From the NCBI RefSeq assembly GCF_003436275.1, contig NZ_QSOP01000013.1, forward strand, positions 1 through 64,000: a stretch of DNA of 64,000 nucleotides, written 5' to 3'. The position numbers and the translations under genes were made by a program. Positions 53,852-62,591 of the stretch are shown piece by piece. The notes below the pieces were generated by a model. It was not told where the DNA came from. It searched no databases and saw nothing but the letters and a program-made list of their open reading frames with translations. Each line of letters opens with the position of its first letter. Within the stretch, counting starts at the first letter, position 1. The stretch is from Collinsella sp. TM09-10AT (GTDB lineage Bacteria > Actinomycetota > Coriobacteriia > Coriobacteriales > Coriobacteriaceae).

Positions 53852-54709
53852 TTATTCGATGACGGTGCGGGAGTTTTGCTTGCGCATGGTGGCGAGCATG
53901 TGTTTGGGGACGGCGTGGACCATGCAACTGCCGATAGTTGCGCTCGCGGCGGCCTTAGCTGCATCGCTAGCGTTTTTGGTCGCGTAGCTGTGGCGGAAGC
54001 GTTTGAGCATGGCGATATCGTTGCCGCCGTCGCCGTAGACCGCGACCTCGTCCTCGGCAATACCGTAGTAGCCCGCCAGCCATGCCACGCTCTCGCCCTT
54101 GTTGCACGCCACGTCCGTAATTTCGAACATCACCGGATCGAACGGCGCGTTGACCACGCGGTCCGAGCGCTCGGCCAGATACGCCTTAAGGTCGCACTCC
54201 AGCTCGGGCGAGGTCACGCGACAGTTGATCTTGCACACATCGTGGCGCAGGATGTCACCGATCGACTGGTCGAAGTACTGTTCCTCGTGGTACCCGCCAC
54301 GCGCACGCATGCCGCGCATCACGATGCGCTTGATAGGGCTGTCTTTTTTAAAGCCCGCCTGGTGCATCTCGAACGATCCGCTCGAAAACATGCCGTCGGG
54401 CGTGGAGCAGTCAAAACAGATATCCGGAAACTCCTTGAGCAGCTCCTCGGTGATCTGCGGATCGATGGTCCAGGTCTTGAGCACCTCGCCATGACTGTCG
54501 CGCACGATGGAGCCGTTAGAGCAGCAGGCATCGAGCGCCAGCCCCGTAAAGCCATGCTCGCCGATCGGCAGCGTCGAGCGTCCGGTCGCGGGAACCACAT
54601 GCAGGCCGGCCTCGGTCAGCTCGCGAATGGCACGGCGGATGGTCCCATCCGCCTCGTGCAGGGCGTTCAGCAGCGTTCCGTCTAAGTCACTCGCGAACAT
54701 CTTGATCAT
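53852..54709 (-). CDS. Cof-type HAD-superfamily phosphatase
   Basis: Predicted sugar or nucleotide phosphatase (285 residues, HAD class IIB). Motif I is MFASDLDGTLLN, motif II VVPATGRSTLP, and motif IV VYGDGGNDIAMLKRF; the following SYATKNASDAAKAAA segment is the Cof signature. ATG at 54709 has GAAGGAGAGG seven bases upstream; a frame extended by 38 codons crosses a long inverted repeat and is not used. The ribosome binding site is inside that inverted repeat. Confidence 0.9.
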   Translation of the reverse strand: MIKMFASDLDGTLLNALHEADGTIRRAIRELTEAGLHVVPATGRSTLPIGEHGFTGLALDACCSNGSIVRDSHGEVLKTWTIDPQITEELLKEFPDICFDCSTPDGMFSSGSFEMHQAGFKKDSPIKRIVMRGMRARGGYHEEQYFDQSIGDILRHDVCKINCRVTSPELECDLKAYLAERSDRVVNAPFDPVMFEITDVACNKGESVAWLAGYYGIAEDEVAVYGDGGNDIAMLKRFRHSYATKNASDAAKAAASATIGSCMVHAVPKHMLATMRKQNSRTVIE

Positions 54710-54714
54710 GGGCG

Positions 54715-54758
54715 TGCCTCTCCTTCGTCTGCACGATATTGTAGACGAAGGAGAGGCA
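54715..54758 (-). promoter_or_regulatory. Hairpin enclosing the ribosome binding site of the Cof-type gene
   Basis: TGCCTCTCCTTCGTCT (54715-54730) pairs perfectly with AGACGAAGGAGAGGCA (54743-54758) and can be lengthened to about 21 bp with one G-U pair. The Shine-Dalgarno GAAGGAGAGG of the gene is in one arm. It may also end transcripts of the MFS gene. Confidence 0.65.
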
Positions 54759-54824
54759 TGCCCAAACAATGCCGTCCCGGCGCGGCGGGCCACTGCCTCC
54801 GCAAATTCACGGTGCCCCAGCACG

Positions 54825-56087
54825 TTAAGACAATCGCCGCAAGCGATTTTTCAGCCGATAAAACAGAGCCGTCGTCAACGTCAGCACCGCCAGCATGCCT
54901 GCGAATACAATCGCCGGTGTCCATCGATCATATGCAACCCCGTACGTCAATTGGCCGATAGGTGTTGCGCAGGAAAGGACCATGTAAACGACCGAAAGCA
55001 CTTTTCCGCAGAGCTCAGCCGGCGCTACCCGCTGAACAAACGCGATGATTTCAACCGACGCAATGCTTGCCCACACCATGATCCATGCCGAACCAACCGC
55101 AAACACGGTGAACACGCATACATCTGCGCCGAACAGTAGCGTAACGATAATCGGTACGACTCCAAAACAGATCCTCGCAACATATCGACATATGCCATTG
55201 AGAGAAAAGCGATGCGGCCAAATGCTGACCAAGCCACTGCCAGTAAGACCACCCAAGCCCAGAGCAACCTCAACTATCCCAACGCAGGACGATTGCATGC
55301 CGAGATGCTTTGTAACAATAATGGGAGCGCCAATCGTTAGCCCAACCAACGCAAGGTTCAAAACGGCCGCAAGCAAAATCACAGCGACCAATGATGCATT
55401 TTGCAACAGATACCGAATCGACTCCCAAAAATCGTTTCGGTATGTCGTACGAGTCGCGCCGTCTCCCATCGTTTCAGATGAGGCATTTTGTTTGATTGCG
55501 ACCCCAAACAAGAGAGCTGAAATCGCAAACGCCACCGACGCGGTTGCGCAAAGAGCATCGATGCCAAAGCACCCATAGACTGCCGTCCCGACCACAGGAC
55601 CCGAGATATTGCTCACCATGGTCACCTGCGAAACCAATGCAGTGGCCCGCTCAACCTTCTTTTCACCCGCCATGTGCACCGTCTCAATTTGGAGCATTGG
55701 CTTTAGCAGCGATTGAACACCATATTGAACACAAAGTATCGCTACTACGACGACCGCAAGAGGCAACGAGCGCTTCATGGGGATAGACAGCAGCGATGCA
55801 GTCATCAGAGCAATGCCAAGGGCCACGAGGACCTCGCGATGTCTTCCCCTATCCGCCAAGATTCCGCCAACCGGAGTTGCGAGTACGCCGGGTATGAATG
55901 CCGTCGCCACGACGACGCCATATAACGTTGACGATCCACTGCAATCGAACAAGTAAAGTGGATACGCAAAGCACAGCGCCGACAGCATCGAATACGTGCA
56001 CAGCTGCGCAACCAGAAGTTCCGCGAGCCTGATTGACCGCACTGTTTTTGATTTCAACGAGACGCCGACGTCTCTCAGCCCAGCCAT
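54825..56087 (-). CDS. MFS transporter, probable exporter
   Basis: Major facilitator with about 12 hydrophobic segments in 420 residues. The N-terminal half has GVVVATAFIPGVLATPVGGI followed by LADRGRHREVLVAL, the loop 2-3 D/R-rich signature of MFS_3-type exporters such as EntS and MefA. ATG at 56087 is preceded by AGGGGTGGG; a frame 26 codons longer includes the operator and is rejected. It follows the TetR gene and has TetR-like operators (56101-56186) in its leader, so it is probably the regulated target. Substrate unknown; multidrug or siderophore export are possibilities. Confidence 0.87.
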   Translation of the reverse strand: MAGLRDVGVSLKSKTVRSIRLAELLVAQLCTYSMLSALCFAYPLYLFDCSGSSTLYGVVVATAFIPGVLATPVGGILADRGRHREVLVALGIALMTASLLSIPMKRSLPLAVVVVAILCVQYGVQSLLKPMLQIETVHMAGEKKVERATALVSQVTMVSNISGPVVGTAVYGCFGIDALCATASVAFAISALLFGVAIKQNASSETMGDGATRTTYRNDFWESIRYLLQNASLVAVILLAAVLNLALVGLTIGAPIIVTKHLGMQSSCVGIVEVALGLGGLTGSGLVSIWPHRFSLNGICRYVARICFGVVPIIVTLLFGADVCVFTVFAVGSAWIMVWASIASVEIIAFVQRVAPAELCGKVLSVVYMVLSCATPIGQLTYGVAYDRWTPAIVFAGMLAVLTLTTALFYRLKNRLRRLS

Positions 56088-56100
56088 AAGCCCACCCCCT

Positions 56101-56121
56101 ATACATACCACTAGTATGTAT
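56101..56121. promoter_or_regulatory. Palindromic operator before the MFS gene
   Basis: ATACATAC and GTATGTAT are inverted with a five-base centre, 14 bases ahead of the MFS start; typical size and form of a TetR-family operator. The TetR gene lies next door. Confidence 0.6.
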
Positions 56122-56166
56122 TTAATGACTTGAAAAGGGCAGCCGTGGCTACCCTCACAAATCAAT

Positions 56167-56186
56167 TACATACCGTTGGTATCTAT
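56167..56186. promoter_or_regulatory. Second operator-like sequence
   Basis: ACATACC-GTT-GGTAT resembles the first operator (ACATACC...GTATGT) and lies about 60 bases from it, at the end of the TetR gene. Imperfect match. Confidence 0.45.
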
Positions 56187-56187
56187 A

Positions 56188-56850
56188 TTACCACCCAGCG
56201 CGGTCCCATACGTCCCAAATCCGTGCCGTTGTCTGGAGCACTTCCTCGCCCAAATCGAGTCCCACCGCAGCGGCCATCTGCGCCAGACATTGTGCACGAG
56301 CGAGCATTCGCTCCTTGGGCTCGAGCGGACGGAACAGTGGCAGCAACCAGAGATTCGCCAGCAACGACACGGCCTCCGCCGCTTCGCGCGGGCATTCGCA
56401 CGCAATGGAGCCGTCGGCGATGCCCTCCTCGATCACTGGCAAGAGACAGCCATCGGCTGACTCGTCAAACGAGCCCTGGTACTGCATCGCCAGTAGACGC
56501 GAGCTTTTTACCGGATCCGCCGCAGGATGCATGCGTGCCCATAGCTCAATTTGCGGAACAACGGACTCGGGCGCGTACAGCCGCCTGAGCTTTTGGGCTC
56601 CGGTCATATTACCGACGCCAAGCATCGAGCGGCGGTGCTCAACAATCGGAGTCATCGCCCGATCAAACGCGGCGTTGAAAATCTCTTCTTTGCTCTTGAA
56701 GTGATGATAGACAGCGCCCTTGGTCATGCCGTCGAGACGGTCAACGATATCTTGAATACTCGTCCCCTCATAACCCTGTGCGCAGAATAGCTCCAGTGCC
56801 GCGTCGAGAATCTTCGCGACCGTCTCCTCGGGATATTTATTGCGACCCAT
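56188..56850 (-). CDS. TetR-family transcriptional regulator, probable MFS repressor
   Basis: Regulator of 220 residues with a TetR N-terminal domain (NKYPEETVAKILDAALELFC, then GYEGTSIQDIVDRLDGMTKG and AVYHHFKSKEEIFNA). The start is set at ATG 56850 because the earlier ATG (56886) has no ribosome binding site; the chosen one has only a weak GGCGG, so the point is not firm. It is on the same strand as, and directly before, the MFS gene. Confidence 0.88.
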   Translation of the reverse strand: MGRNKYPEETVAKILDAALELFCAQGYEGTSIQDIVDRLDGMTKGAVYHHFKSKEEIFNAAFDRAMTPIVEHRRSMLGVGNMTGAQKLRRLYAPESVVPQIELWARMHPAADPVKSSRLLAMQYQGSFDESADGCLLPVIEEGIADGSIACECPREAAEAVSLLANLWLLPLFRPLEPKERMLARAQCLAQMAAAVGLDLGEEVLQTTARIWDVWDRAGW

Positions 56851-56857
56851 AATCCGC

Positions 56858-56911
56858 CCATCCGCAACGCAAGTCTTGTGCCTCATTGCAGCATTTTAAC
56901 GTTGCGGATGG
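56858..56911 (-). repeat. 12-base inverted repeat between glnK and TetR gene
   Basis: CCATCCGCAACG (56858-56869) is inverted as CGTTGCGGATGG (56900-56911). It lies just after the glnK stop, and just before the TetR start, so it may stop amtB-glnK transcripts. No U tract. Confidence 0.55.
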
Positions 56912-56924
56912 CAGGCGGTCGATC

Positions 56925-57263
56925 CTACACCGCGGCGGGGCCGTGTTCGCCGGTACGGATGCGGATAACTTCCTCGACCGGCTCAATCCAGATCTTGCCG
57001 TCTCCAACGGCGCCGGTACGGGCGGCGTTGCAGATGATGTCGACAATGCCGTCGACATGTTCATCGGCGCAGATGAGGGTGAACTGCACCTTAGGGATCG
57101 TGTTGACAAGCAACTCGTTGCCGCGCACGTATTCCTTCCAGCCATGCTGCGCGCCGCAGCCCTGCACCTGGTTGATAGTCATGCCGCGAACATCAGCAGC
57201 AAACACCGCGTCTTTAAGAACCTCAAGCTTTTCCTGGCGCACGATAGCCGTGATCTTTTTCAT
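56925..57263 (-). CDS. glnK: PII nitrogen regulatory protein
   Basis: Trimeric signal protein that binds ATP, ADP and 2-oxoglutarate and blocks AmtB when nitrogen is plentiful. The 112 residues show MKKITAIVRQEKLEVLKDAV, a T-loop, and GDGKIWIEPVEEVIRIRTGE. In the T-loop, position 51, the tyrosine that is uridylylated or adenylylated in most PII proteins, is Leu, and position 46 is Val. The gene follows amtB by 207 bases across a long palindrome. No glnD or glnE gene is present here. Confidence 0.94.
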   Translation of the reverse strand: MKKITAIVRQEKLEVLKDAVFAADVRGMTINQVQGCGAQHGWKEYVRGNELLVNTIPKVQFTLICADEHVDGIVDIICNAARTGAVGDGKIWIEPVEEVIRIRTGEHGPAAV

Positions 57264-57368
57264 AATGAATTCCTCTCAAAAATCAACGTATCCCTTTACA
57301 TGAGACGCGGGTTTCCCAGGTGCCGCAAACCAACCTCAGAAATCAAAAAGTTCAACTGACTGGTCTTA

Positions 57369-57474
57369 GCAGGTTTCCCAAGTGCCGCAGATTGCCGTGA
57401 AAGAGGAGCGAAGCGTACTTAAGTACGTGAGCGACGATTGAACGGCAAGGTGCGGTGCTTGGGGAAGCTGCTAA
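57369..57474 (-). repeat. Long imperfect palindrome between amtB and glnK
   Basis: Arms 57369-57401 and 57442-57474 match in about 25 of 33 positions when inverted, and the centre has GTACTTAAGTAC (57415-57426). The right arm covers the amtB stop. A second partial copy of the left arm (GGTTTCCCAGGTGCCGCA) lies at about 57309-57326. Confidence 0.65.
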
Positions 57475-58748
57475 TCGAGTCCGGAGAACGAAGGATAAGC
57501 GCTCTCGCCGTGCTGACTCGCATCCAAGCCCAGCGCCTCATCGGCCTCGTCCACGCGCAGGCTGCCGCGGAACAGCGCCTTGACCACCGCGGCAATCACC
57601 AAGTCGAGCACCAGCACAATAGCGACCGTCACCACAATGCCCAGGATTTGCGAGATGAGCAGCGACATGTCACCCGTGTAGAACAGGCCGCCCTTACCGG
57701 TCCACGAAAGCTCCGGCACGCAGAACAGGCCCGTGAGCACGCCGCCCAAGATGCCGCCGATACCATGGCAGCCAAACGCGTCGAGCGCATCGTCGTAGCC
57801 GAACTTGGTCTTGAGATGGCTGATGGCCAGGTAACAGACGGGAGAGACGATCAGGCCCATGACCAGCGCCGCCCACGGCTCGACAAAGCCCGCGCCCGGC
57901 GTGACCACCACAAGGCCCGCAACCAGACCGGTGCTGGCGCCCACCAGCGTGGGACGACCGGTGTGCACGCGCTCGACGGCAAGCCACGAGACCATGCCCG
58001 CCGCGCTGGCCGTCACGGTGTTGAGGATGGCGAGTGCCGCCACGGCGTCGGCCTTAAACTCGCTGCCGCCGTTAAAGCCAAACCAACCAAACCAAAGTAG
58101 ACCGGCGCCCAGCGCCACAAACGGCACGTTATGCGGACGGTAGCTCACCATGCCAAAGCCGCGACGACGGCCGAGCATTAAGCAGAGAATCAGGCCCGTG
58201 AGACCAGACGAAATGTGTACCACGTCGCCGCCGGCAAAGTCGAGCGCGCCGATGATGTCGCCGATAAAGGAACCATCGCCGCCCCAAACCATGTGGGCGA
58301 GCGGCGCATAGACCACGAGCAGCCAAATGCCCAGGAAGGCCGTCATGGCACCAAACTTAACGCGGCCTGCCAGACTGCCCGTAACGATAGCGGCGGTGAT
58401 CATGGCAAACGCCATCTGGAAGGCGATGTTGATGATCTGAGGGTAGACGGCACCGCCCGCGGCATTGCCCTCGGCCGCCTGCAGCACCTGGTTGAGCACC
58501 GGTAGGCACAGCAACTGGTCAAGGCCTCCAATAAACGGACTCGAGCCGTCGCCGCCGTAGGCCAGCGACCAGCCGGCAACAATCCACAGCACACCAACCA
58601 GGCCAATGGCGCCAAAGCACATAAGCATGGTGTTGATGACATTTTTGCGCCTAGACAGACCGCCATAGAAAAACGCCAGGCCCGGTGTCATTAAAAACAC
58701 GAGCATGGTGCAGATGAGCATAAACGTTGTCGATCCCGTATCGTACAT
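57471..58748 (-). CDS. amtB: Ammonium transporter
   Basis: Trimeric ammonia/ammonium channel (425 residues, 11 helices predicted). It has TPGLAFFYGGLSRRKNVINTM (split here as the typical N-terminal signature), the first pore His in FAGGDVVHISSGLTGL and the second in FGCHGIGGILGGVLTG. It starts the amtB-glnK pair. The C-terminal cytosolic tail, where PII docks, is short. Regulatory sites upstream (58749-58945) are not evident to me. Confidence 0.95.
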   Translation of the reverse strand: MYDTGSTTFMLICTMLVFLMTPGLAFFYGGLSRRKNVINTMLMCFGAIGLVGVLWIVAGWSLAYGGDGSSPFIGGLDQLLCLPVLNQVLQAAEGNAAGGAVYPQIINIAFQMAFAMITAAIVTGSLAGRVKFGAMTAFLGIWLLVVYAPLAHMVWGGDGSFIGDIIGALDFAGGDVVHISSGLTGLILCLMLGRRRGFGMVSYRPHNVPFVALGAGLLWFGWFGFNGGSEFKADAVAALAILNTVTASAAGMVSWLAVERVHTGRPTLVGASTGLVAGLVVVTPGAGFVEPWAALVMGLIVSPVCYLAISHLKTKFGYDDALDAFGCHGIGGILGGVLTGLFCVPELSWTGKGGLFYTGDMSLLISQILGIVVTVAIVLVLDLVIAAVVKALFRGSLRVDEADEALGLDASQHGESAYPSFSGLD

Positions 58749-58945
58749 TCGTCCCCCTTGGTCGCATGAACGTTGTCGGCGCCCATAATGCGGCCGAGGG
58801 GCAACTGGTGTAGACCAGATACGGCGTTGTTAAACGCTGCGTTGTCGAATGGAAACGGTGCCGCAATCTTGGAAACGGCGCGGCAACGGGCGCGAAACGA
58901 ACGGGAAATACGCGAGCAAGGAAGCCGTGAGCGCGCCCGCCCCGC

Positions 58946-59965
58946 CTAGCGCCGGAACAGCTCGCGAGCTCGGTCGCGGAGATCGGTGGCCCGGATGACG
59001 CCCTCGTAGCGATTGATGCGCAAGCGCGGAAAGGCATTGAAGAAGCGCAGGTCGCGACGACTGAGCGACACACTCGGCACCGGACGGCTCATGCGCTTGC
59101 CGGCAAGGCGACGACTGAGCGACGGACGCGGCATGCTCGGCGCGGCATCGGCAACGCGGCGGGCAGCAAGCGCCAGGCCGCGAGCACCATCCGAGATAAA
59201 CGTCGGCATCGAAGCCTTCTCGCGCAGGGCATCGAGCGCCGCGTCGCCCAGCTCGGCCAGCCAAGCGTTAACGGCGCGACCGCGGATATGCGTCTGCGCC
59301 ACCGAGTCGATCGCCGAATCGGGAATACGTTCGAGCATAGAGTCGGAGGCGTCGGCAAGCGACTCATTGATGCGGTCGGCAAGGTCGGCACGCACACGCT
59401 CAAGCTGATCGGACAGGCGGCGCCAGCTGGCCAACGAGCACACCGCATCGACCATCATCGCGACCGCGACGATAAAGGCGGACAGCCGCACAATCAGCAC
59501 CGGCAGATGGCCAAGCAGCCCCAGCAATGCCGGCTCCACTAAACGGCAAATACACAACGCACCCAAGCCAAATGCGCAGGCCCAGTACAGGCAGATGCGT
59601 CCGTGCAGGTTAAACGGCAGATGCGAGTAATCCCAAAACCGGGCACCCGTCGTTTTTTCCAACAGCACGCCCACGCTATATTCGATCACGCTGCATACGA
59701 GCGCGGCAGCGACAAACTGGCTCGAGGCGTCTGGGATTCCACGCAGCAGCAACCAGCACGCGATGCCGCCCGCACCGTAGATGGGACAACACGGCCCTAG
59801 CAAAAAGCCGCTGTTGGCAAAGCGTCCGTGGTTGAGCATGGCGCAGACTGTCGACTCCCATACCCAGCCGCAAAAACCGTAGAAGGCAAACGAGAGTACC
59901 AGCGCCGAGAGCGGACAGGCGGCAAGCGTCGCGCCGTCAAATGCCATGTCGATCGCGGTTCCCAC
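58946..59965 (-). CDS. CmpB-like putative ABC transporter permease family membrane protein
   Basis: Polytopic protein of 339 residues. The first 170 residues have about five helices with CGWVWESTVCAMLNHGRFAN, GPCCPIYGAGG, and LEKTTGARFWDYSHLPFNLH, the pattern of the ABC_trans_CmpB family. The rest is a long soluble Ala/Arg-rich region of about 150 residues. Start is GTG (59965) with GAGGAG ten bases ahead; ATG at 59947 is the alternative. The start lies three bases from the stop of the HD gene, so they are coupled. Confidence 0.8.
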   Translation of the reverse strand: MGTAIDMAFDGATLAACPLSALVLSFAFYGFCGWVWESTVCAMLNHGRFANSGFLLGPCCPIYGAGGIACWLLLRGIPDASSQFVAAALVCSVIEYSVGVLLEKTTGARFWDYSHLPFNLHGRICLYWACAFGLGALCICRLVEPALLGLLGHLPVLIVRLSAFIVAVAMMVDAVCSLASWRRLSDQLERVRADLADRINESLADASDSMLERIPDSAIDSVAQTHIRGRAVNAWLAELGDAALDALREKASMPTFISDGARGLALAARRVADAAPSMPRPSLSRRLAGKRMSRPVPSVSLSRRDLRFFNAFPRLRINRYEGVIRATDLRDRARELFRR

Positions 59966-59968
59966 CGT

Positions 59969-60526
59969 CTACCCACTCCTCTTTTCGTTCGATTCTTTGC
60001 TCGAGCCGTCACTCGACCCCTCGTTCAAATCGTTCGCGCCGCCTTTGCGCGGCAGACGGCCGGCAATCGTCTCGCGCAGCGCGCACCATTTATCCGCCAG
60101 GCACACAATCCATGCCTCACGACACGTCGGCGGCACCGGTACCAGCGGAAACATATGCCGTACGATAATATTCCGCTCGCGCGGCGTCAGCTCAAAATCT
60201 TCCTCCGCACGCGCCAAGGCAAAAAACGGGTGGCGAAAGCCATGCAGCCGATGGCTTGGGTCGGGATCGTGCCAGTCATAGAGAAAGTAATCGTGCAGCA
60301 GGGCCCCGCGCAGCAGCGATAAGCGGTCGACGGAGATACCGACGCGGCCCAGGCGCTCGGCAAAGGACAGACTTGCCCGCGCCACCGAGGTCACATGTGC
60401 ATAAACCGTCACATCGCCATGTTGGATAAACTCATGCATCAGGTCCAAGCGGCCCGCCTGGGCAAGCTGACGGGCGGCATCGTCGACCTCGCGCGCGATT
60501 TTCTCGGCACGAACGGTATCGGACAT
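59969..60526 (-). CDS. HD-domain protein
   Basis: Predicted metal-dependent phosphohydrolase of 185 residues. The HD pair is in LLRGALLHDYFLYDWHDP, with a His upstream (HVTSVARASL) and more downstream (LHGFRHPFFAL, IVRHMFPL), a classic HD set. Start at 60526 has AAGGAGG four bases ahead. It precedes the CmpB-like gene. The substrate is unknown; many HD proteins of this size act on nucleotides. Confidence 0.85.
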   Translation of the reverse strand: MSDTVRAEKIAREVDDAARQLAQAGRLDLMHEFIQHGDVTVYAHVTSVARASLSFAERLGRVGISVDRLSLLRGALLHDYFLYDWHDPDPSHRLHGFRHPFFALARAEEDFELTPRERNIIVRHMFPLVPVPPTCREAWIVCLADKWCALRETIAGRLPRKGGANDLNEGSSDGSSKESNEKRSG

Positions 60527-60754
60527 GCGGCCTCCTTCCGGCGGCGCTCGGCGGCAAGCCGCAGCCTGCACGCAATGAATAAAATCATCATGGAACTTAT
60601 CAGTATGGCATCGGACAAAACGTTTTGCCCCACCAGTTGGCGAATTACCGCGCCGCCGTCACATATCAAACGCCAAAATGTGCGAGACTGTCTTGTGCAA
60701 TTGTGCCGGCCGAGGGAGTGCCGGCGCACGATTCGCATGGAGTAACCCACAACG

Positions 60755-62536
60755 ATGCTGCTTACGCAAACGACAACGCCCGAGGACGTCAAGGCTCTCG
60801 ATCGCGCCGAGCTTCCGCTGCTCTGCGGCGAGATCCGCCACGCCATCCTCGAAAGCTCCGCCGCCGTCGGCGGGCACGTTGCCCCCAACCTGGGCGTCGT
60901 TGAGCTTACGGTTGCGCTTCATCGCGTGTTTAACTCCCCCACCGACAAAATTGTCTTTGACGTATCGCACCAGACCTATGCCCACAAGGCGCTGACTGGG
61001 CGCGCGTACACTTATATCGACCCGGCACGCTACGGCGAGGCCTCTGGCTTTGCCAATCCCGACGAGTCCGAACACGACCTGTTCGCCATGGGCCACACCT
61101 CTACATCGGTGAGCCTGGGCTGCGGCTTGGCGCACGCTCGTGACCTGGCGGGCGATGCGTACAACGTCATCACCATCATTGGCGACGGTTCGCTTTCGGG
61201 CGGTCTGGCGTTTGAGGGCTTCAACAATGCCGCCGAGCTCGACAGCAACTTGATCATCGTCGTCAATGACAACGACCAGTCCATTGCCGAGAACCACGGT
61301 GGCCTGTATCGCAATCTGGCCGAGCTGCGCGCCAGCAACGGCACCTGCAGGCGCAACGTTTTCCGCGCGATGGGGCTCGACTACCGCTATTTAGACGCCG
61401 GCAACGATGTGTTGGCCCTCGTCGACGCGCTGCAGGAGCTGCGCGATATCGATCACCCCATCGTGCTGCACGTCTCGACCGCCAAGGGCAAGGGCTTTGA
61501 GCCAGCCCAGAGCGACCCCGAGCGCTGGCATCATGTAGGTCCGTTTGACATGGCGACTGGGCGCAAGCTCTGCCCGGGCCATCCGAGCGAGCCTGCGCCG
61601 CGCACCTATGCCGACATTACGGGCGAGGCCCTGAGCGCTGCCATAGAGCGCGATCCGCAGGTTGTGGGCATCACGGCCGCAACGCCCTACATCATGGGCT
61701 TTACGCCCGAGCTTCGCGCCGCGGCAGGCAAGCAGTTTGTTGACGTGGGCATTGCCGAGGAGCACGCCGTGACCTTTGCCACCGCGCTTGCGCGCTCGGG
61801 CGCCAAGCCAGTCTTTGGTGTGTACGGCACGTTTTTGCAGCGCGCCTACGACGAGCTGTGGCACGACCTGTGCCTCAACGACGCCCCCGCAACCATCCTG
61901 GTATTTGGCGCGTCGATCTTTGGCACCACATCCGAGACGCATCTCTCGTTCTTTGATATTTCCATGCTGGGCGGTCTTCCCAACATGCGCTACCTGGCGC
62001 CGGCCTGCATGGAGGAATATCTATCCATGCTGAGCTGGTCGCTCGACCATCGCGAGCATCCTGTGGCGATTCGCGTGCCCGGCATTGGCCTGGTAAGCCG
62101 CCCCGACTTGGCGCCTGCCGAGGACGCCGATTACGGTGTCGCGCGCTACAACGTGGTGCGCCAGGGCCGCGACGTGGCCGTGCTCGCGCTTGGCGACTTC
62201 TTTGAGCTGGGCGAGCACGTGGCAAATCGCTTGGCTGCCGAGTACGGCATCGAGGCCACGCTCGTCAACCCTCGCTTTGCAACCAAGCTTGACCGCGAGT
62301 TCCTCGACAGCCTTGCCGCCGAGCATCGCGTTGTCGTCACCCTCGAGGACGGCATCTTGGACGGTGGCTGGGGCGAGCGTGTCGCGTGCTACTTGGCCTG
62401 CACGCCCGTGCGCACGCGCACTTTTGGCATCGCCAAGGGCTTCCCCGACCGCTACGACCCCAACGAGTTGCTCGCTCAGAACGGCATGACGGTCGAGAAC
62501 ATGGCCGCCGAGGCCGTAAGGCTACTCAACGAGTAA
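60755..62536 (+). CDS. dxs: 1-deoxy-D-xylulose-5-phosphate synthase-like transketolase
   Basis: TPP enzyme of 593 residues that should form DXP from pyruvate and glyceraldehyde 3-phosphate (isoprenoid, thiamin and pyridoxal precursors). It keeps DVSHQTYAHKALTGR and GDGSLSGG (TPP sites), the catalytic Glu in VGIAEEHAVTFA, and AIRVPG. However, the DRAG...HQG block that contacts the substrate phosphate in typical DXS reads FGASIFGTTSETHLSFFD, with no Arg at that place, and the protein is about 25-30 residues shorter. It could be a divergent DXS or another transketolase-type enzyme. GGAG lies nine bases before the ATG. Confidence 0.8.
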   Translation: MLLTQTTTPEDVKALDRAELPLLCGEIRHAILESSAAVGGHVAPNLGVVELTVALHRVFNSPTDKIVFDVSHQTYAHKALTGRAYTYIDPARYGEASGFANPDESEHDLFAMGHTSTSVSLGCGLAHARDLAGDAYNVITIIGDGSLSGGLAFEGFNNAAELDSNLIIVVNDNDQSIAENHGGLYRNLAELRASNGTCRRNVFRAMGLDYRYLDAGNDVLALVDALQELRDIDHPIVLHVSTAKGKGFEPAQSDPERWHHVGPFDMATGRKLCPGHPSEPAPRTYADITGEALSAAIERDPQVVGITAATPYIMGFTPELRAAAGKQFVDVGIAEEHAVTFATALARSGAKPVFGVYGTFLQRAYDELWHDLCLNDAPATILVFGASIFGTTSETHLSFFDISMLGGLPNMRYLAPACMEEYLSMLSWSLDHREHPVAIRVPGIGLVSRPDLAPAEDADYGVARYNVVRQGRDVAVLALGDFFELGEHVANRLAAEYGIEATLVNPRFATKLDREFLDSLAAEHRVVVTLEDGILDGGWGERVACYLACTPVRTRTFGIAKGFPDRYDPNELLAQNGMTVENMAAEAVRLLNE

Positions 62537-62538
62537 AA

Positions 62539-62580
62539 AACCTCCGCAAGGGAAGCACCCCTGCGGAAGTTTTTATTTTT
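62539..62580 (+). terminator. Terminator of the DXS-like gene
   Basis: CTCCGCA and TGCGGAA arms (62543-62549 with 62561-62568 region) close a loop, followed by TTTTTATTTTT immediately after the stop. Confidence 0.75.
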
Positions 62581-62591
62581 GAGCTCAACTA

